64,000 nt of DNA. Origin: an uncultured Dehalococcoidia bacterium. Lineage in GTDB: Bacteria; Chloroflexota; Dehalococcoidia; Lucifugimonadales; UBA3495. The position numbers and the translations under genes were made by a program. Location of the stretch: assembly GCA_958296445.1 (NCBI GenBank), contig OY282565.1, positions 2,777,570 through 2,841,569 on the forward strand. Direction: 5' to 3'. This document shows, piece by piece, positions 7,677 to 15,508 of this stretch. Position 1 is the stretch's first letter. The number at the start of each line of letters is the position of its first letter. The notes under the pieces are model-generated. The model was not told where the DNA came from and made no database searches. It was given only the letters and a program-made list of their open reading frames with translations.

Positions 7677-8657
7677 GTGAGAGTGGCGGTTACCGGGGCC
7701 AGCGGCTTTGTTGGTTCCTGTGTTGCGGCGCAACTGGCGGAAAGCGGGCATCGGGTGCGGCTGCTGTTGCGGGCTACCAGTAGCCGCCGGTTTCTGCCGG
7801 AGGCGCCGTGGGAGATTGTGGAGGGGGATGTTACCCGGCCCGGTTCGCTGCCGCCGTTCCTTGAGGGGGCGGACGCCGTGATTCACGCCGCCGGGCTGGT
7901 GAAGGCGCGGCGCAAGGTAGAGTTTGAGGCGGTAAACGCCGTTGGCACGGAGAATCTGCTGGCCGCCGCCGCGCAGACGCCGGGGTTGTCTAGGTTTGTC
8001 TACCTATCCAGCTTGGCGGCGCACGGCCCTAGCCCCGGCGGTTCGCCCCGGCCTTTGACTGCCGCGGCGGCTCCGGTGTCGGCTTATGGGGGATCCAAGG
8101 CTAGGGGGGAGGCGGCGGTGTGGGGCTCGCCGCTGGCTGGCCGCTCGGTGGCGCTGCGGCTTCCGGTGGTCTACGGCCCCAACGATCTGGCCCTGCTGCC
8201 CTTTTTTCAACTAGTCAAGCGGCGTGTCGCGCCCCTGCTGTGGGGCGGGCGCAACGTTTTGTCCATCGTTTATATCCAGGACGCCGCCCGGGCGGCGGCG
8301 GCCTTAGCCACAGCGGACGCGCCGGTAGGCGGGAAAGCGTACACCGCAGACGATGGAAACTATTATAGCTGGCGGCAGCTTTTATCCCATATCGAAGCCG
8401 CCCTTGACCGCAAGGCACTGTTGCTGCCGGTTCCCTTGTGGGCTTACCAGTCCGCCGCTCTGCTCAGTGAGGGTTACGGGGTCTTGGCCGGGAAAGCGGT
8501 TCCTCTTTCGCTGGACAAGGTGGCGGAGATGCGCCAGCCGTACTGGATTTCCTCGAACCGGGCCATTGAGGACGATTTGGGTTGGCGTCCGCAGGTGTCG
8601 TTCCCGGAAGGGGCCGGGCTTACCGCCGCTTGGTACAGGGGGCAGGGGCTGCTCTAG
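7677..8657 (+). CDS. cerR: NAD(P)-dependent epimerase/reductase, CerR-like
   Basis: A 326-aa extended short-chain dehydrogenase. The Rossmann motif GASGFVG is at residues 7-13, Ser111/112 in 'YLSSLAAHG', and YxxxK is at Tyr137-Lys141 ('SAYGGSKARGE'). In bacterial ceramide synthesis this family (CerR) reduces the 3-keto group. I took GTG 7677 because Met-Arg-Val leads straight into the first strand; TTG 7665 is an alternative. It is 215 bases from the previous gene because of a REP-like repeat. Without the neighbours it would only be called an NAD-dependent epimerase. Confidence 0.65.
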   Translation: MRVAVTGASGFVGSCVAAQLAESGHRVRLLLRATSSRRFLPEAPWEIVEGDVTRPGSLPPFLEGADAVIHAAGLVKARRKVEFEAVNAVGTENLLAAAAQTPGLSRFVYLSSLAAHGPSPGGSPRPLTAAAAPVSAYGGSKARGEAAVWGSPLAGRSVALRLPVVYGPNDLALLPFFQLVKRRVAPLLWGGRNVLSIVYIQDAARAAAALATADAPVGGKAYTADDGNYYSWRQLLSHIEAALDRKALLLPVPLWAYQSAALLSEGYGVLAGKAVPLSLDKVAEMRQPYWISSNRAIEDDLGWRPQVSFPEGAGLTAAWYRGQGLL

Positions 8658-8689
8658 CCGTTTTTTCCGCCGGATGCCTTTTATTCCGC

Positions 8690-8695
8690 TATAAT
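8690..8695 (+). promoter_or_regulatory. -10 box (TATAAT) before SMP-30 gene
   Basis: A perfect TATAAT in the gap between the epimerase and the SMP-30 gene, about 34 bases before the ATG at 8729. No convincing -35 hexamer is visible (only a T-run near 8661-8666). Confidence 0.4.
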
Positions 8696-8728
8696 GCGCC
8701 TGCGACTCCAAATATGGGAGGGGGAATT

Positions 8729-9640
8729 ATGCCTATTGAGCAGCTTGCCCCGGAATTTGCGCGTATCATTTCCGCCGATGCCGAAATCGCCCGGCACACG
8801 CCCGACGATTACGGCGGGGACAACGGCCCGGCGGAGGGGCCGGTGTGGTGGGCGACGCCCGGCGGCGGGTATCTGCTGTTCAGCGACATTCATAACAACC
8901 GGCGCATCAAGTACGTTCCGGGCGAGGGTGTTAGCGTTGACCATGAGCCGACCAACCGCTCCAACGGGCTGACCCGCGACTTGCAGGGGCGGCTGATTGC
9001 CTGCGAACACGACAGCCGCCGCGTTACCCGCACCGAACCCGACGGCAGCATCACCGTGGTGGCGGCCAGTTTCCAGGGCCGCCGTCTCAACCGCCCCAAC
9101 GACGTGGTGGTCAAGTCGGACGGGTGTATCTACTTCACCGACCCGTGGACGCTGCCCACGCCGCCGGAGCAGTGGGATTTGCCCTACTCCGGCGTCTACC
9201 GGGTCACGCCCGACTTGGGCAGCATCACGCTGCTGGTGGATGACTTCGTGGTGCCTAACGGGCTGGCCTTTTCGCCGGATGAGAGCATTCTCTACATCAA
9301 CGATTCGCGGCGGGGCCACATCCGTTCCTTTGAGGTCAACCCCAACGGGTCGCTGGCCCGGCAGACCGACAGGGTGTTCGCCGACTTGACGGGCGCCGAG
9401 CCGGGCGTGCCGGACGGGATGAAGGTGGACGTGGAGGGCAATGTGTACTGCGGCGGCTCCGGCGGGCTGTGGGTGCTGGATTCGGCGGGCAACAGGCTGG
9501 GGCGGGTGGCGCACGGCGCGTCGGCCACCACCAACCTGTGCTTCGGCGGGGCCGACTGGAAGACGCTCTACTTCACCAGCCGCAACCACTTGGGTTCGGT
9601 GCCGGTCAACATCGCCGGTATCCCGGTGCCGGTAGCTTAG
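8729..9640 (+). CDS. SMP-30/gluconolactonase-family lactonase
   Basis: A 303-aa six-bladed propeller protein. The metal-site signatures are present: Glu in 'AEGPVWW', Asn/Asp in 'LNRPNDVVVKSDG', Asn in 'VPNGLAFSPDES' and Asp in 'GVPDGMKVDVEGNVYCGG'. The family hydrolyses sugar lactones or related esters with one divalent cation. A strong GGGAGGGGG lies just before ATG 8729; longer in-frame readings upstream have no ribosome site. No signal peptide, so cytoplasmic. Confidence 0.85.
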   Translation: MPIEQLAPEFARIISADAEIARHTPDDYGGDNGPAEGPVWWATPGGGYLLFSDIHNNRRIKYVPGEGVSVDHEPTNRSNGLTRDLQGRLIACEHDSRRVTRTEPDGSITVVAASFQGRRLNRPNDVVVKSDGCIYFTDPWTLPTPPEQWDLPYSGVYRVTPDLGSITLLVDDFVVPNGLAFSPDESILYINDSRRGHIRSFEVNPNGSLARQTDRVFADLTGAEPGVPDGMKVDVEGNVYCGGSGGLWVLDSAGNRLGRVAHGASATTNLCFGGADWKTLYFTSRNHLGSVPVNIAGIPVPVA

Positions 9641-9652
9641 GGGAAAATTATT

Positions 9653-9750
9653 AAACGCAGAGTTCGCAGAGGCCGCGCCGAGGACGCAGAGTTTATGTTT
9701 ATTCTCTCCGCGTCCTCGGCGTAATCTCTGCGCTCTCGGCGTTGAAAACA
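9653..9750. repeat. CGCAGAG-type foldback repeat
   Basis: AACGCAGAG / CGCAGAGG / GGACGCAGAG units on the left are mirrored by TCCGCGTCC / ATCTCTGCGC / GGCGTTG on the right, giving a long imperfect hairpin ending in the shared GTTGAAAA, just before the ribosome site of the next gene. Confidence 0.7.
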
Positions 9751-9766
9751 AAAGGAGGCAGTAATT

Positions 9767-10315
9767 ATGCCGCGCATATCGCCCGTAACCCGCGAACAGC
9801 TTTCGGAGGAAGACCGGCAGTACCATGACGCCATTGTTGGCACTCGGGGCAGCGTCCGCGGGCCTTTCGGCGTGCTGCTCAACAGCCCCAAGCTGGCGGC
9901 CCGCGTCGCCGACACCGGCGCTTTTGTGCGCTTTGAGTTCAATCAGCCCGAAGCACTGAAAGAGACGCTGATTATCGCCACGGCCCGGGAGATGGAGCAG
10001 CAGTACGAGTTTTCGGCCCATGCCCGCTTGGCCCGGCAGGCCGGCGTGTCGGAAGGCACGATTCAGGCCATTGCCAACGGCACCGCCCCGGCGGGGCTGG
10101 AGGGCGACGAGGCACTGCTGGTGAGCTATGTCCACGAACTGCTGCGCCAGCACAAAGTCAGTGACGCCACTTTCCAGGCGATGACCGACCGCTTCGGTGA
10201 GCAGGACACCCTGCACTTTACCGTGCTGTGCGGCCACTACCTGCTGGTGGCCCAGGTGCTGACGGCCTTCGAGGTGGAGCTGGGCGAGGGGATGATGGCG
10301 GAGATACCGGACTAG
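9767..10315 (+). CDS. Carboxymuconolactone decarboxylase-family protein
   Basis: A 182-aa all-helical protein of the CMD/AhpD fold, with 'GPFGVLLNSPKLAARVADTGAFVRFE', 'LKETLIIATAREMEQQYEFSAHARLARQAGVSEGTI' and a second helical repeat 'DTLHFTVLCGHYLLVAQVLTAFEVEL'. The CxxC of AhpD-type peroxidases is absent; Glu/His of 'EFSAHARLA' occupy the active-site helix as in decarboxylase-like members. AGGAGG precedes ATG 9767. Role unknown, but such proteins often sit with aromatic or lactone catabolism, as here beside SMP-30. Confidence 0.8.
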   Translation: MPRISPVTREQLSEEDRQYHDAIVGTRGSVRGPFGVLLNSPKLAARVADTGAFVRFEFNQPEALKETLIIATAREMEQQYEFSAHARLARQAGVSEGTIQAIANGTAPAGLEGDEALLVSYVHELLRQHKVSDATFQAMTDRFGEQDTLHFTVLCGHYLLVAQVLTAFEVELGEGMMAEIPD

Positions 10316-10322
10316 GGGGCGG

Positions 10323-10387
10323 TAAAACGCAAAGGGGCGCGAACAGGCGGGCGTTTCAGGTTTGCCTTTCCGCGCCTTTGCGTTTAT
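10323..10387. repeat. CGCAAAGG-type foldback repeat
   Basis: AAACGCAAAGG at the left pairs with CCTTTGCGTTTA at the right around a GC-rich loop. It is a variant of the CGCAGAG foldback family, in the gap between the CMD gene and the Phd-like antitoxin. Confidence 0.65.
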
Positions 10388-10433
10388 CTTTTAAGTTAAA
10401 AAGCCGGGTAAGTTAAAAATTCGGGGCGAAAAT

Positions 10434-10703
10434 ATGGATATTGAATATACCGACGCTGAAATCTGCGCGAAATTCCCTGAAGTGATGCAGCACGTCCGGG
10501 CGGGAAAAACAGTCGTCGTTTTGTGCGACGGGGAACCTTGGGCCGAAATTCGCTTGGCCAAGGGCAAGACCGTTCCCGGCGAAACCCGGCACGAGTATCT
10601 GTTGCGGACGGGGCAGTTGACACCGGCGGACGTAAAGTGGAACCCGCCCCCGGCAGTGCGGGTAGAGGGCGCGCTGGAGCGGTTCCTGAAAGAGCGCGGC
10701 TAA
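10434..10703 (+). CDS. Phd/YefM-like antitoxin
   Basis: 89 aa. The N-terminal half ('DIEYTDAEICAKFPEVMQHVRAGKTVVVLCDGEPWAEI') is the DNA-binding Phd/YefM fold; the C-terminal half is proline-rich and extended, as expected for a toxin-wrapping tail. The stop overlaps the start of the PIN toxin by one base (TAATG), the usual antitoxin-toxin coupling. Probably autoregulates the pair. Confidence 0.75.
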   Translation: MDIEYTDAEICAKFPEVMQHVRAGKTVVVLCDGEPWAEIRLAKGKTVPGETRHEYLLRTGQLTPADVKWNPPPAVRVEGALERFLKERG

Positions 10704-11083
10704 TGACCATAGCATACGCGGACACGTCCGCAATAGTTTCCGTAGCTTTCGGAGAACCAGGAAGCCTTGCCGTCGAGCAAAGGCTGCGTGAGTTTTCGCT
10801 TATCACGTCCTCTCACTTGCTAGAGGCGGAACTGCGGGCGGCGTATGCGCGGAATAACCTGCGCTTCGACCCAAAACTTATTGACGGAATTTTGTGGATC
10901 GCGCCTGTCCGCCCATTATCCCCGGAAATATCCGCTGTGCTTGAAGCAGGCTACTTGCGCGGCGCCGACTTGTGGCACGTGGCGGCTGCGCTCCATTATG
11001 CCAGAGATCCACGCGAAATGACCTTCGTGACTCTGGACGCCCGGCAGCGGGCCGTTGCCGCGGCGCTGGGGTTCCGGGTTTGA
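10703..11083 (+). CDS. PIN-domain toxin (VapC-like ribonuclease)
   Basis: 126 aa. The PIN acidic residues are visible: Asp7 in 'AYADTSAIV', Glu in 'LLEAELRAAYARNN', Asp in 'LRGADLWHVAAAL' and Asp in 'FVTLDARQRAVAAALGF'. VapC-type enzymes cleave tRNA or rRNA with Mg2+. It starts at the ATG within TAATG at the antitoxin stop. The module looks intact, unlike the vapC at 20 kb. Confidence 0.8.
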   Translation: MTIAYADTSAIVSVAFGEPGSLAVEQRLREFSLITSSHLLEAELRAAYARNNLRFDPKLIDGILWIAPVRPLSPEISAVLEAGYLRGADLWHVAAALHYARDPREMTFVTLDARQRAVAAALGFRV

Positions 11084-11113
11084 CCGCAACTGTCGGCGCG
11101 TGTTCAAGAACCC

Positions 11114-11803
11114 TTACGGTTTTTGTTGCAATCGGCGCAGATAGCTACGGCCTGAATCGGTAATTTCCCATACCCCCCAGCGTGATTTTGAGCTCAAGTA
11201 ACCACTCTTGTGTACCATACTATTTCGGCACCATTCTGCAGATTCTTGCCAGCGTGGTATGTTCTTTTTGGACGGAATCGCCGCATAGTCATACGAATTT
11301 AGTCGGTGTCGCATTTTTCTTTCTACGGAATTCAGCACATCACGTGTCTTGCCTGCCCCGCCCATTTCAACCAATGTCTCGAGTATCGGTTGCTCGAAGT
11401 CTCCATTTGGGGTTTTGACTCCATGTGGAAGCTTTGAGGCCACAGAGCGGCGAATCCGGCTCCCATCGGCGTTTACTGTACTGGTACTTTCTTGAGACGG
11501 ATTTACACTTAATGGGTGAACTAAGAGAGGTGATGGAGTTTCTGTGGCAGCAAGTCGGGATTGGTTATCCCTGATGTTACTTGTGTTGAAAATTGATTCC
11601 CATTCCGCTTGAAACCGTTCCATTTCCTCTTTCAGGATGTCTGCCCGCTTCAGACATCCTGTTAATTCGGTTACAGCGTTATAGTCGCCGTTTTCAGCGG
11701 CGGCGGTAATGTCTTTTACCAGATATTCGCGGAATTTTGGCAGTTCGTCCAGTATAGAGTCGAGGGCCTCTGATATTTGTACACCGCTTGTATCTTGGTT
11801 CAT
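11114..11803 (-). CDS. Protein with C-terminal Mrr-N-like winged-helix domain
   Basis: 229 aa. The N-terminal ~75 residues are helical and acidic; residues ~75-125 are Ser/Pro/Thr-rich linker. The C-terminal ~100 residues ('ILETLVEMGGAGKTRDVLNSVERKM', 'RWQESAEWCRNSMVHKSGYL', 'RWGVWEITDSGRSYL') match the Mrr N-terminal winged helix used by restriction-type enzymes to bind DNA. No nuclease domain follows. GGGAG sits six bases before ATG 11803. Base composition is lower in GC than the neighbours, so it may be acquired. Confidence 0.6.
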   Translation of the reverse strand: MNQDTSGVQISEALDSILDELPKFREYLVKDITAAAENGDYNAVTELTGCLKRADILKEEMERFQAEWESIFNTSNIRDNQSRLAATETPSPLLVHPLSVNPSQESTSTVNADGSRIRRSVASKLPHGVKTPNGDFEQPILETLVEMGGAGKTRDVLNSVERKMRHRLNSYDYAAIPSKKNIPRWQESAEWCRNSMVHKSGYLSSKSRWGVWEITDSGRSYLRRLQQKP

Positions 11804-11836
11804 CAAAAACTCCCTTTCCCGCTACAAGTCCTTTGA

Positions 11837-11868
11837 CAATCCCGGCAATTTCCCAATTGCCGGGATTG
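11837..11868 (-). terminator. Strong hairpin after the double-VOC gene
   Basis: A perfect 14-bp inverted repeat: CAATCCCGGCAATT (11837-11850), loop TCCC, AATTGCCGGGATTG (11855-11868). It lies 16 bases past the stop of the VOC gene on the minus strand. No T-run follows, so termination is inferred. Confidence 0.5.
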
Positions 11869-11883
11869 CAATCCGTCCCAAAT

Positions 11884-12834
11884 CTACCCCAGCTCATCCC
11901 GCTCTACCAGATGCACCAGCCAGCCGCCTAGACTGGCGGGGTGGATGAAGCCGATTTGGGAGCGGCGGCCGCCGGGGCGGCCTACTGTGTCTATCAGGGT
12001 TAGGCCCGATTGCTCTAGGCGGGATAGCAGGCGATTGATGTCTTTGACTTTGAAGCCGGTATGGTGCATACCGGGGCCGCGGTTCTGGATGTAGCGGCTG
12101 ATGGCGCCCTGGTCTTGGCGGGTGCTGCCCGCTTGTCCGTAGTCCACGATGCCCAGCGAGCGGGGGTCTATGTTTTGCAGAAACTCCAGCTCTAGGTCGC
12201 CTACGGTGATGAAGGACACGCGCAGGCCGCCGATAAATTCCGGCTGGTGGTTGCGGTAGACTACGCCGTATTTGTCGGAAGTGAAGGCTTCGGTCTTGGT
12301 CGAGATTTCCACGTCGGTTTGGGTGCTTTCCACCGGCCAGCCGAGCTTGCGGGCGAATACAGCCACGGCCTCGGCGTTGTCGGCGCTGGCTACGCCCAGG
12401 TGGTCAATGCGCTCCACCTCGCCGTCGGGGGTGGCGGCGACGGGCAGGGGCAGCGGGTCGGACAGGTAGGTGATGGCGCCGCCGGTGGCCGCCGGATCCA
12501 GCAGGACGCGCCGCGCCCCGTCCAGCCCCGGCTCGGGTTCGACGGAAAGGGTGGGCAGGCCGGTTTCGGTGGCGTCCAGCATAGCCCCCACCAGCCCGTC
12601 CACCGACACCGCCATGTGATGCAAGCCGGTTTTTTCCGCCCCGCCGACGAAAGGATCGCCCAGCTCGAACAGGGCTAGGGCCGTCTGCCCCACGGGAAAC
12701 ACCGGGGCCTGCCGTCCGCTGTCGCCAATGGCGCATTGGGCGCGGGGCAGCTCGAAGTCCCGTTCCAGTATCTCCGCCACTGCCGGGGCGTCGCGGACTA
12801 CCACGCCTACATAGGCCAATCCGTTGCCAATCAT
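11884..12834 (-). CDS. Two-domain VOC family protein
   Basis: 316 aa with two VOC modules (about residues 1-130 and 140-312). The first holds 'LAYVGVVVRDAPAVAEILERDFEL' and 'LHHMAVSVDGLVGAMLDA'; the second holds 'IDHLGVASADNAEAVAVFARKLG' and 'GMHHTGFKVKDINRLLSRLEQSGLTLID'. The second half resembles methylmalonyl-CoA-epimerase-like members, while the two-domain layout recalls extradiol dioxygenase/HPPD-type proteins. GGAG lies seven bases before ATG 12834. Substrate unknown. Confidence 0.75.
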   Translation of the reverse strand: MIGNGLAYVGVVVRDAPAVAEILERDFELPRAQCAIGDSGRQAPVFPVGQTALALFELGDPFVGGAEKTGLHHMAVSVDGLVGAMLDATETGLPTLSVEPEPGLDGARRVLLDPAATGGAITYLSDPLPLPVAATPDGEVERIDHLGVASADNAEAVAVFARKLGWPVESTQTDVEISTKTEAFTSDKYGVVYRNHQPEFIGGLRVSFITVGDLELEFLQNIDPRSLGIVDYGQAGSTRQDQGAISRYIQNRGPGMHHTGFKVKDINRLLSRLEQSGLTLIDTVGRPGGRRSQIGFIHPASLGGWLVHLVERDELG

Positions 12835-12949
12835 CGCTCTACTCCATCGGGGGATTTTTTGACGTGGGGTATTTGTTGCCCGGTATTATAAGGGATGATT
12901 CACGGTGTCGGCAGGGCGGTCGGTGGCTTCTCTGTGGCAAGGGCGTATG

Positions 12950-13045
12950 GATTCCCGCTTTCGCGGGAATGACGGGCAGGCGGCGGGAATTGCGGATTGG
13001 CGGCGGGAATGATGGGTTGGTGGCAGGAATGATGGGTTGGCGGGG
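12950..13045. repeat. REP-like palindrome cluster
   Basis: One full ATTCCCGC...GCGGGAAT unit followed by three degenerate GGCGGGAATGATGGGTTGG-type units in tandem. It fills most of the 278-base gap between the divergent VOC and cupin genes. Confidence 0.7.
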
Positions 13046-13112
13046 CAGACGGTTGGGATTCGTCCGGCGGGGGTGTATTATCGGGGCAGTTTGGATGCTA
13101 GGGAGGGACGAT

Positions 13113-13469
13113 ATGCGGGTTATCAGGATTGCCGAGGTGGAGACGGTTCCGATAGACACGGCTACGCCGGTGCCGGGCTGGACCGGGGGCGAGGTGCGGC
13201 GCACGCGGCAGCCGCTGATTCCCGACGGGGCCAGCGAGAATTTCAGCAGCAGCGTGGTCAATTTCGAGCGGGGCTCCACGACTGGCTGGCACACCCACGA
13301 GAGCGACCAAATTCTGGTGGTGACGTCCGGCGTCGGCACCGTAGCCAACGAGGAAGGCGAGCATCAGATTGGCGTGGGCGATGTGGTGCATATCCGCAAG
13401 GGCGAAAACCACTGGCACGGGGCGCGGGCGGAGTCGTATATGTCGCACATCACGATAACGGCGGTGTAG
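13113..13469 (+). CDS. Small cupin-domain protein
   Basis: A 118-aa single cupin barrel. Motif 1 is 'GSTTGWHTHESDQILVVTSGVG' and motif 2 'VGDVVHIRKGENHWHGARAES', giving His-x-His, Glu/Asp-type and later His metal ligands. Similar small cupins act as lyases, dioxygenases or binding proteins; the 'HTHESDQILVV' spacing recalls mandelonitrile-lyase-like cupins. GGGAGG at 13101-13106 fixes ATG 13113; the longer reading upstream translates the REP repeat and is rejected. Confidence 0.8.
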   Translation: MRVIRIAEVETVPIDTATPVPGWTGGEVRRTRQPLIPDGASENFSSSVVNFERGSTTGWHTHESDQILVVTSGVGTVANEEGEHQIGVGDVVHIRKGENHWHGARAESYMSHITITAV

Positions 13470-13597
13470 GGCGGGCGCATCCCTTTGCGCCGTGCGTACA
13501 ACGGCAGTTGACAGAAGCGGATGGCCGCGCCTGCTATGGATAGCGGCATCCGCTCCGAACACCTGTCGTTGCAAAATTTATTCCACAAGGGTATGCC

Positions 13598-13897
13598 GTG
13601 GAAGTGGAATTCTCTTCCAATCACTTGGCGCGTTGAGCCGTAAATGAAAGGTTAGCCGCCCGCGAATGGGGCCTGTCTCTGGTTCGCAAGTATCAGGAAC
13701 GGGTCAATGCGCTGTTAGACGCTCCAGATTTTCATTTCCTGCGGGAATCTCGAGCATTACGCCTGCATCGTCTGGAGGGCCGGAGGCGAGAACAATATAC
13801 TATCTATCTGATAGGCCGTTGGCGGCTCATCATCACTCGAGGGCCGGGAGTCAACGCCGTAACGGTAGAGGAGGTTTCGAATCACTATGGCAATTAA
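13598..13897 (+). pseudogene. higB: HigB-like toxin gene with in-frame TGA
   Basis: Read through one stop codon (TGA at 13634-13636), this frame gives a ~99-residue protein: start 'EVEFSSNHLAR', stop, 'AVNERLAAREWG', then 'LHRLEGRRREQYTIYLIGRWRLIITRGP' and the end 'VEEVSNHYGN'. This lines up without gaps to RelE/HigB-family killers of the 'NDERLAVREWG...LTGDRKGQFSLDL..PYRLIF' type, the stop replacing one residue. No usable start exists after the stop. The 3' end overlaps higA by 11 bases, as in live modules. A sequencing error is possible. Confidence 0.7.
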
Positions 13898-14255
13898 GAC
13901 GATACGTTTGTCTAACTTAGCTATCCCTCCCGGCGAGTTTTTGGAAGAAGAAATCGAGGCCCGGGGGCTGAGCCGGGAAGCCCTCGCCGCTGGGCTTGGA
14001 CTGTCGGTTGAGATCGTAAACGAAATCATTTGCGGCCAGCGGGCCATCACGCCCAAAATCGCCGCAGCTCTGGACGACTTCTTGGGCCTAAGCGCGCTTT
14101 TCTGGCTGAACTCAGAGGCTCGATACCGCTTGACGCTGGCTAACAATCTGGAAACTTACGGCCACGCCAACCCTTTTGATGGGCCGGAATCGCAGTGGCC
14201 GGACATTGGCTTGGAGCAGATGGACTCGGAAGCAGCGGTCAACCCCGGCGATTAG
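13887..14255 (+). CDS. higA: HigA-family antitoxin (XRE helix-turn-helix)
   Basis: 122 aa. 'IPPGEFLEEEIEARGLSREALAAGLGLSVEIVNEIICGQRAITPKIAAALDDFLG' is the HigA/VapI helix-turn-helix; 'SALFWLNSEARYRLTLA' is the conserved tail. It binds its own promoter and neutralises HigB. The toxin gene upstream carries a nonsense codon, so this antitoxin may be an orphan. GAGG sits close upstream within the toxin reading frame. The last ~30 residues are acidic and unlike the family. Confidence 0.85.
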   Translation: MAIKTIRLSNLAIPPGEFLEEEIEARGLSREALAAGLGLSVEIVNEIICGQRAITPKIAAALDDFLGLSALFWLNSEARYRLTLANNLETYGHANPFDGPESQWPDIGLEQMDSEAAVNPGD

Positions 14256-14368
14256 CAGTCGGCCCTTTGGTCCTGTTTTTGCTGTTTCCGGCCTATGCTA
14301 TTGCAACCCTCTAATATAGGCTGACGCGCCACATCTTAGACATTTCTGAGGAAGCGCGTCTAGACACG

Positions 14369-14656
14369 CTAGGCGGTGATGTGTAGTTTCATACCCAACG
14401 CGCGGGTTATCTCCAGCACTGTGGCGTAGCTTAGGTTGCCGCTTTCGGCGAGTGCTTGTAGCAGGCCCTCGTCGCCCGCCTTAAATTCTAGGTCTAGGCG
14501 GCCCATATCCTTTGCTTGAGCTATCTTGCCTAGGGCGGCGCGAAGCAGATTGCCGTCGCCGGGTGATTCTTCCAGACAGGCTTCGAGATAGCCGCAGGCG
14601 TCTTCGATGGTGCGCAGATACTCGGTGACATCCCATCTGGTGTATTTTTCAGGCAT
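14369..14656 (-). CDS. COG3636-type addiction-module antidote (copy 1)
   Basis: 95 aa: 'WDVTEYLRTIEDACGYLEACLEE' then 'LLRAALGKIAQAKDMGRLDLE', ending 'TVLEITRALGMKL', a HigA-like DNA-binding protein of the small 'putative addiction module antidote' family. Its start overlaps the toxin stop by eight bases. A paralogue lies at 15221-15508, in a tandem duplication. Confidence 0.75.
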   Translation of the reverse strand: MPEKYTRWDVTEYLRTIEDACGYLEACLEESPGDGNLLRAALGKIAQAKDMGRLDLEFKAGDEGLLQALAESGNLSYATVLEITRALGMKLHITA

Positions 14657-14954
14657 TGTCTTGTCTCCAATATGCCGCTAACCGCTTGGCGCGTTGAATG
14701 TCGCGTTGTTGGGCGCTTTTGTCGCCGCCGCAAAGCAGCACGATAACCTGTGCGCCCTGGCGGATGAAGTACAGGCGATAGCCAGGGCCGTAGTGAATGC
14801 GCATCTCCGATACGCCATCGCCTACCGACGTGACATCGCCGAAATTTCCCAGCTCAACTCGAGTTAGCCGGGCGTTGATTCGCTCAACAGCCCGTTTGTT
14901 CCGCAGATTGTTAAGCCATTGCCGGAATGTGTCGCTTTGGACAATTTCTATCAC
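14649..14954 (-). CDS. RelE/HigB-type killer protein, COG3657 family (copy 1)
   Basis: 101 aa. The hallmark is 'GVSEMRIHYGPGYRLYFIRQGAQVIVLLCGGDKSAQQRDIQRAKRLA', the core of the phage-derived addiction-module killer family; these are ribosome-dependent mRNA nucleases of the RelE fold. It starts at GTG 14954 with no clear Shine-Dalgarno. Toxin precedes antitoxin, as usual for this family. It is paralogous to 15501-15803. Confidence 0.8.
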   Translation of the reverse strand: MIEIVQSDTFRQWLNNLRNKRAVERINARLTRVELGNFGDVTSVGDGVSEMRIHYGPGYRLYFIRQGAQVIVLLCGGDKSAQQRDIQRAKRLAAYWRQDNA

Positions 14955-15013
14955 GGGCTATTTTGCGCCCTTGTGAACCTGGTTAGCAATGGTTGAACGC
15001 CGCCCCATCCGCC

Positions 15014-15196
15014 TCACGGCAGTGCCTCGGCCAACACATCTTCGGGGCCTTTGTCGTTGACGGCGGGGAAGAGGGATTGGGCGCCTATGGTCATTGAGAG
15101 TTCGTAGTGTTCTTTTTCGTAGCCGAAGGAGCCGGCCATGCCGCAGTAGCCAGCGTTGGTCAACTCTACATCTGAACCGCCGGTTTTGATTATCAA
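15014..15196 (-). pseudogene. Duplicated 3' fragment of the FAD/Fe-S dehydrogenase gene
   Basis: The translation 'VELTNAGYCGMAGSFGYEKEHYELSMTIGAQSLFPAVN...EDVLAEALP' copies the C-terminus of the 992-aa dehydrogenase at 15889-18867, with an internal deletion of roughly 26 codons (the 'WEIAVMGVSCRQQIEHGTN' part). It has no proper start and sits between the two paralogous TA modules, so it marks the seam of a tandem duplication of [dehydrogenase 3' end + TA pair]. Confidence 0.85.
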
Positions 15197-15220
15197 TGTC
15201 GGCAGTTCAATTTGGTTTTG

Positions 15221-15508
15221 CTAGGCGGCTATGCGGGGTTGTATTCCCAGAGCGTCGGTTATTCGGGTGATGGTATTGGAATTTATGCTGCTGTTCCCGC
15301 ACAGTAGTTCGTAGACTCCCTCGCCGTTTGCCTTGATGTCAATGTTCAAGCGGCCGAGGTTCTTGGCGCGGAGAATATCATTCAGGGCAAGACGTATCAG
15401 TTCTCCGTCGCCTGTATCCTCTTCGGCGGCGGCTTCCAGATAAAAACAGACCCTCTTTTCTGTATCTAGGAATTCGGTGACATCCCAGCTAGTGAACTTT
15501 TCAGGCAT
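15221..15508 (-). CDS. COG3636-type addiction-module antidote (copy 2)
   Basis: 95 aa, clearly paralogous to the protein at 14369-14656 (shared 'MPEK(Y/F)T(R/S)WDVTE(Y/F)L', 'GDG(N/E)L(L/I)R.AL' and 'GRL(D/N)'), but diverged in the C-terminal half ('SINSNTITRITDALGIQPRIAA'). The eight-base overlap with the toxin stop is kept. Divergence suggests that each antidote now fits its own toxin. Confidence 0.75.
   Translation of the reverse strand: MPEKFTSWDVTEFLDTEKRVCFYLEAAAEEDTGDGELIRLALNDILRAKNLGRLNIDIKANGEGVYELLCGNSSINSNTITRITDALGIQPRIAA

Noticed and set aside
12864..13112. N-terminal extension of the cupin frame
   Set aside because: It translates the REP-like repeat; a strong ribosome site stands before ATG 13113.
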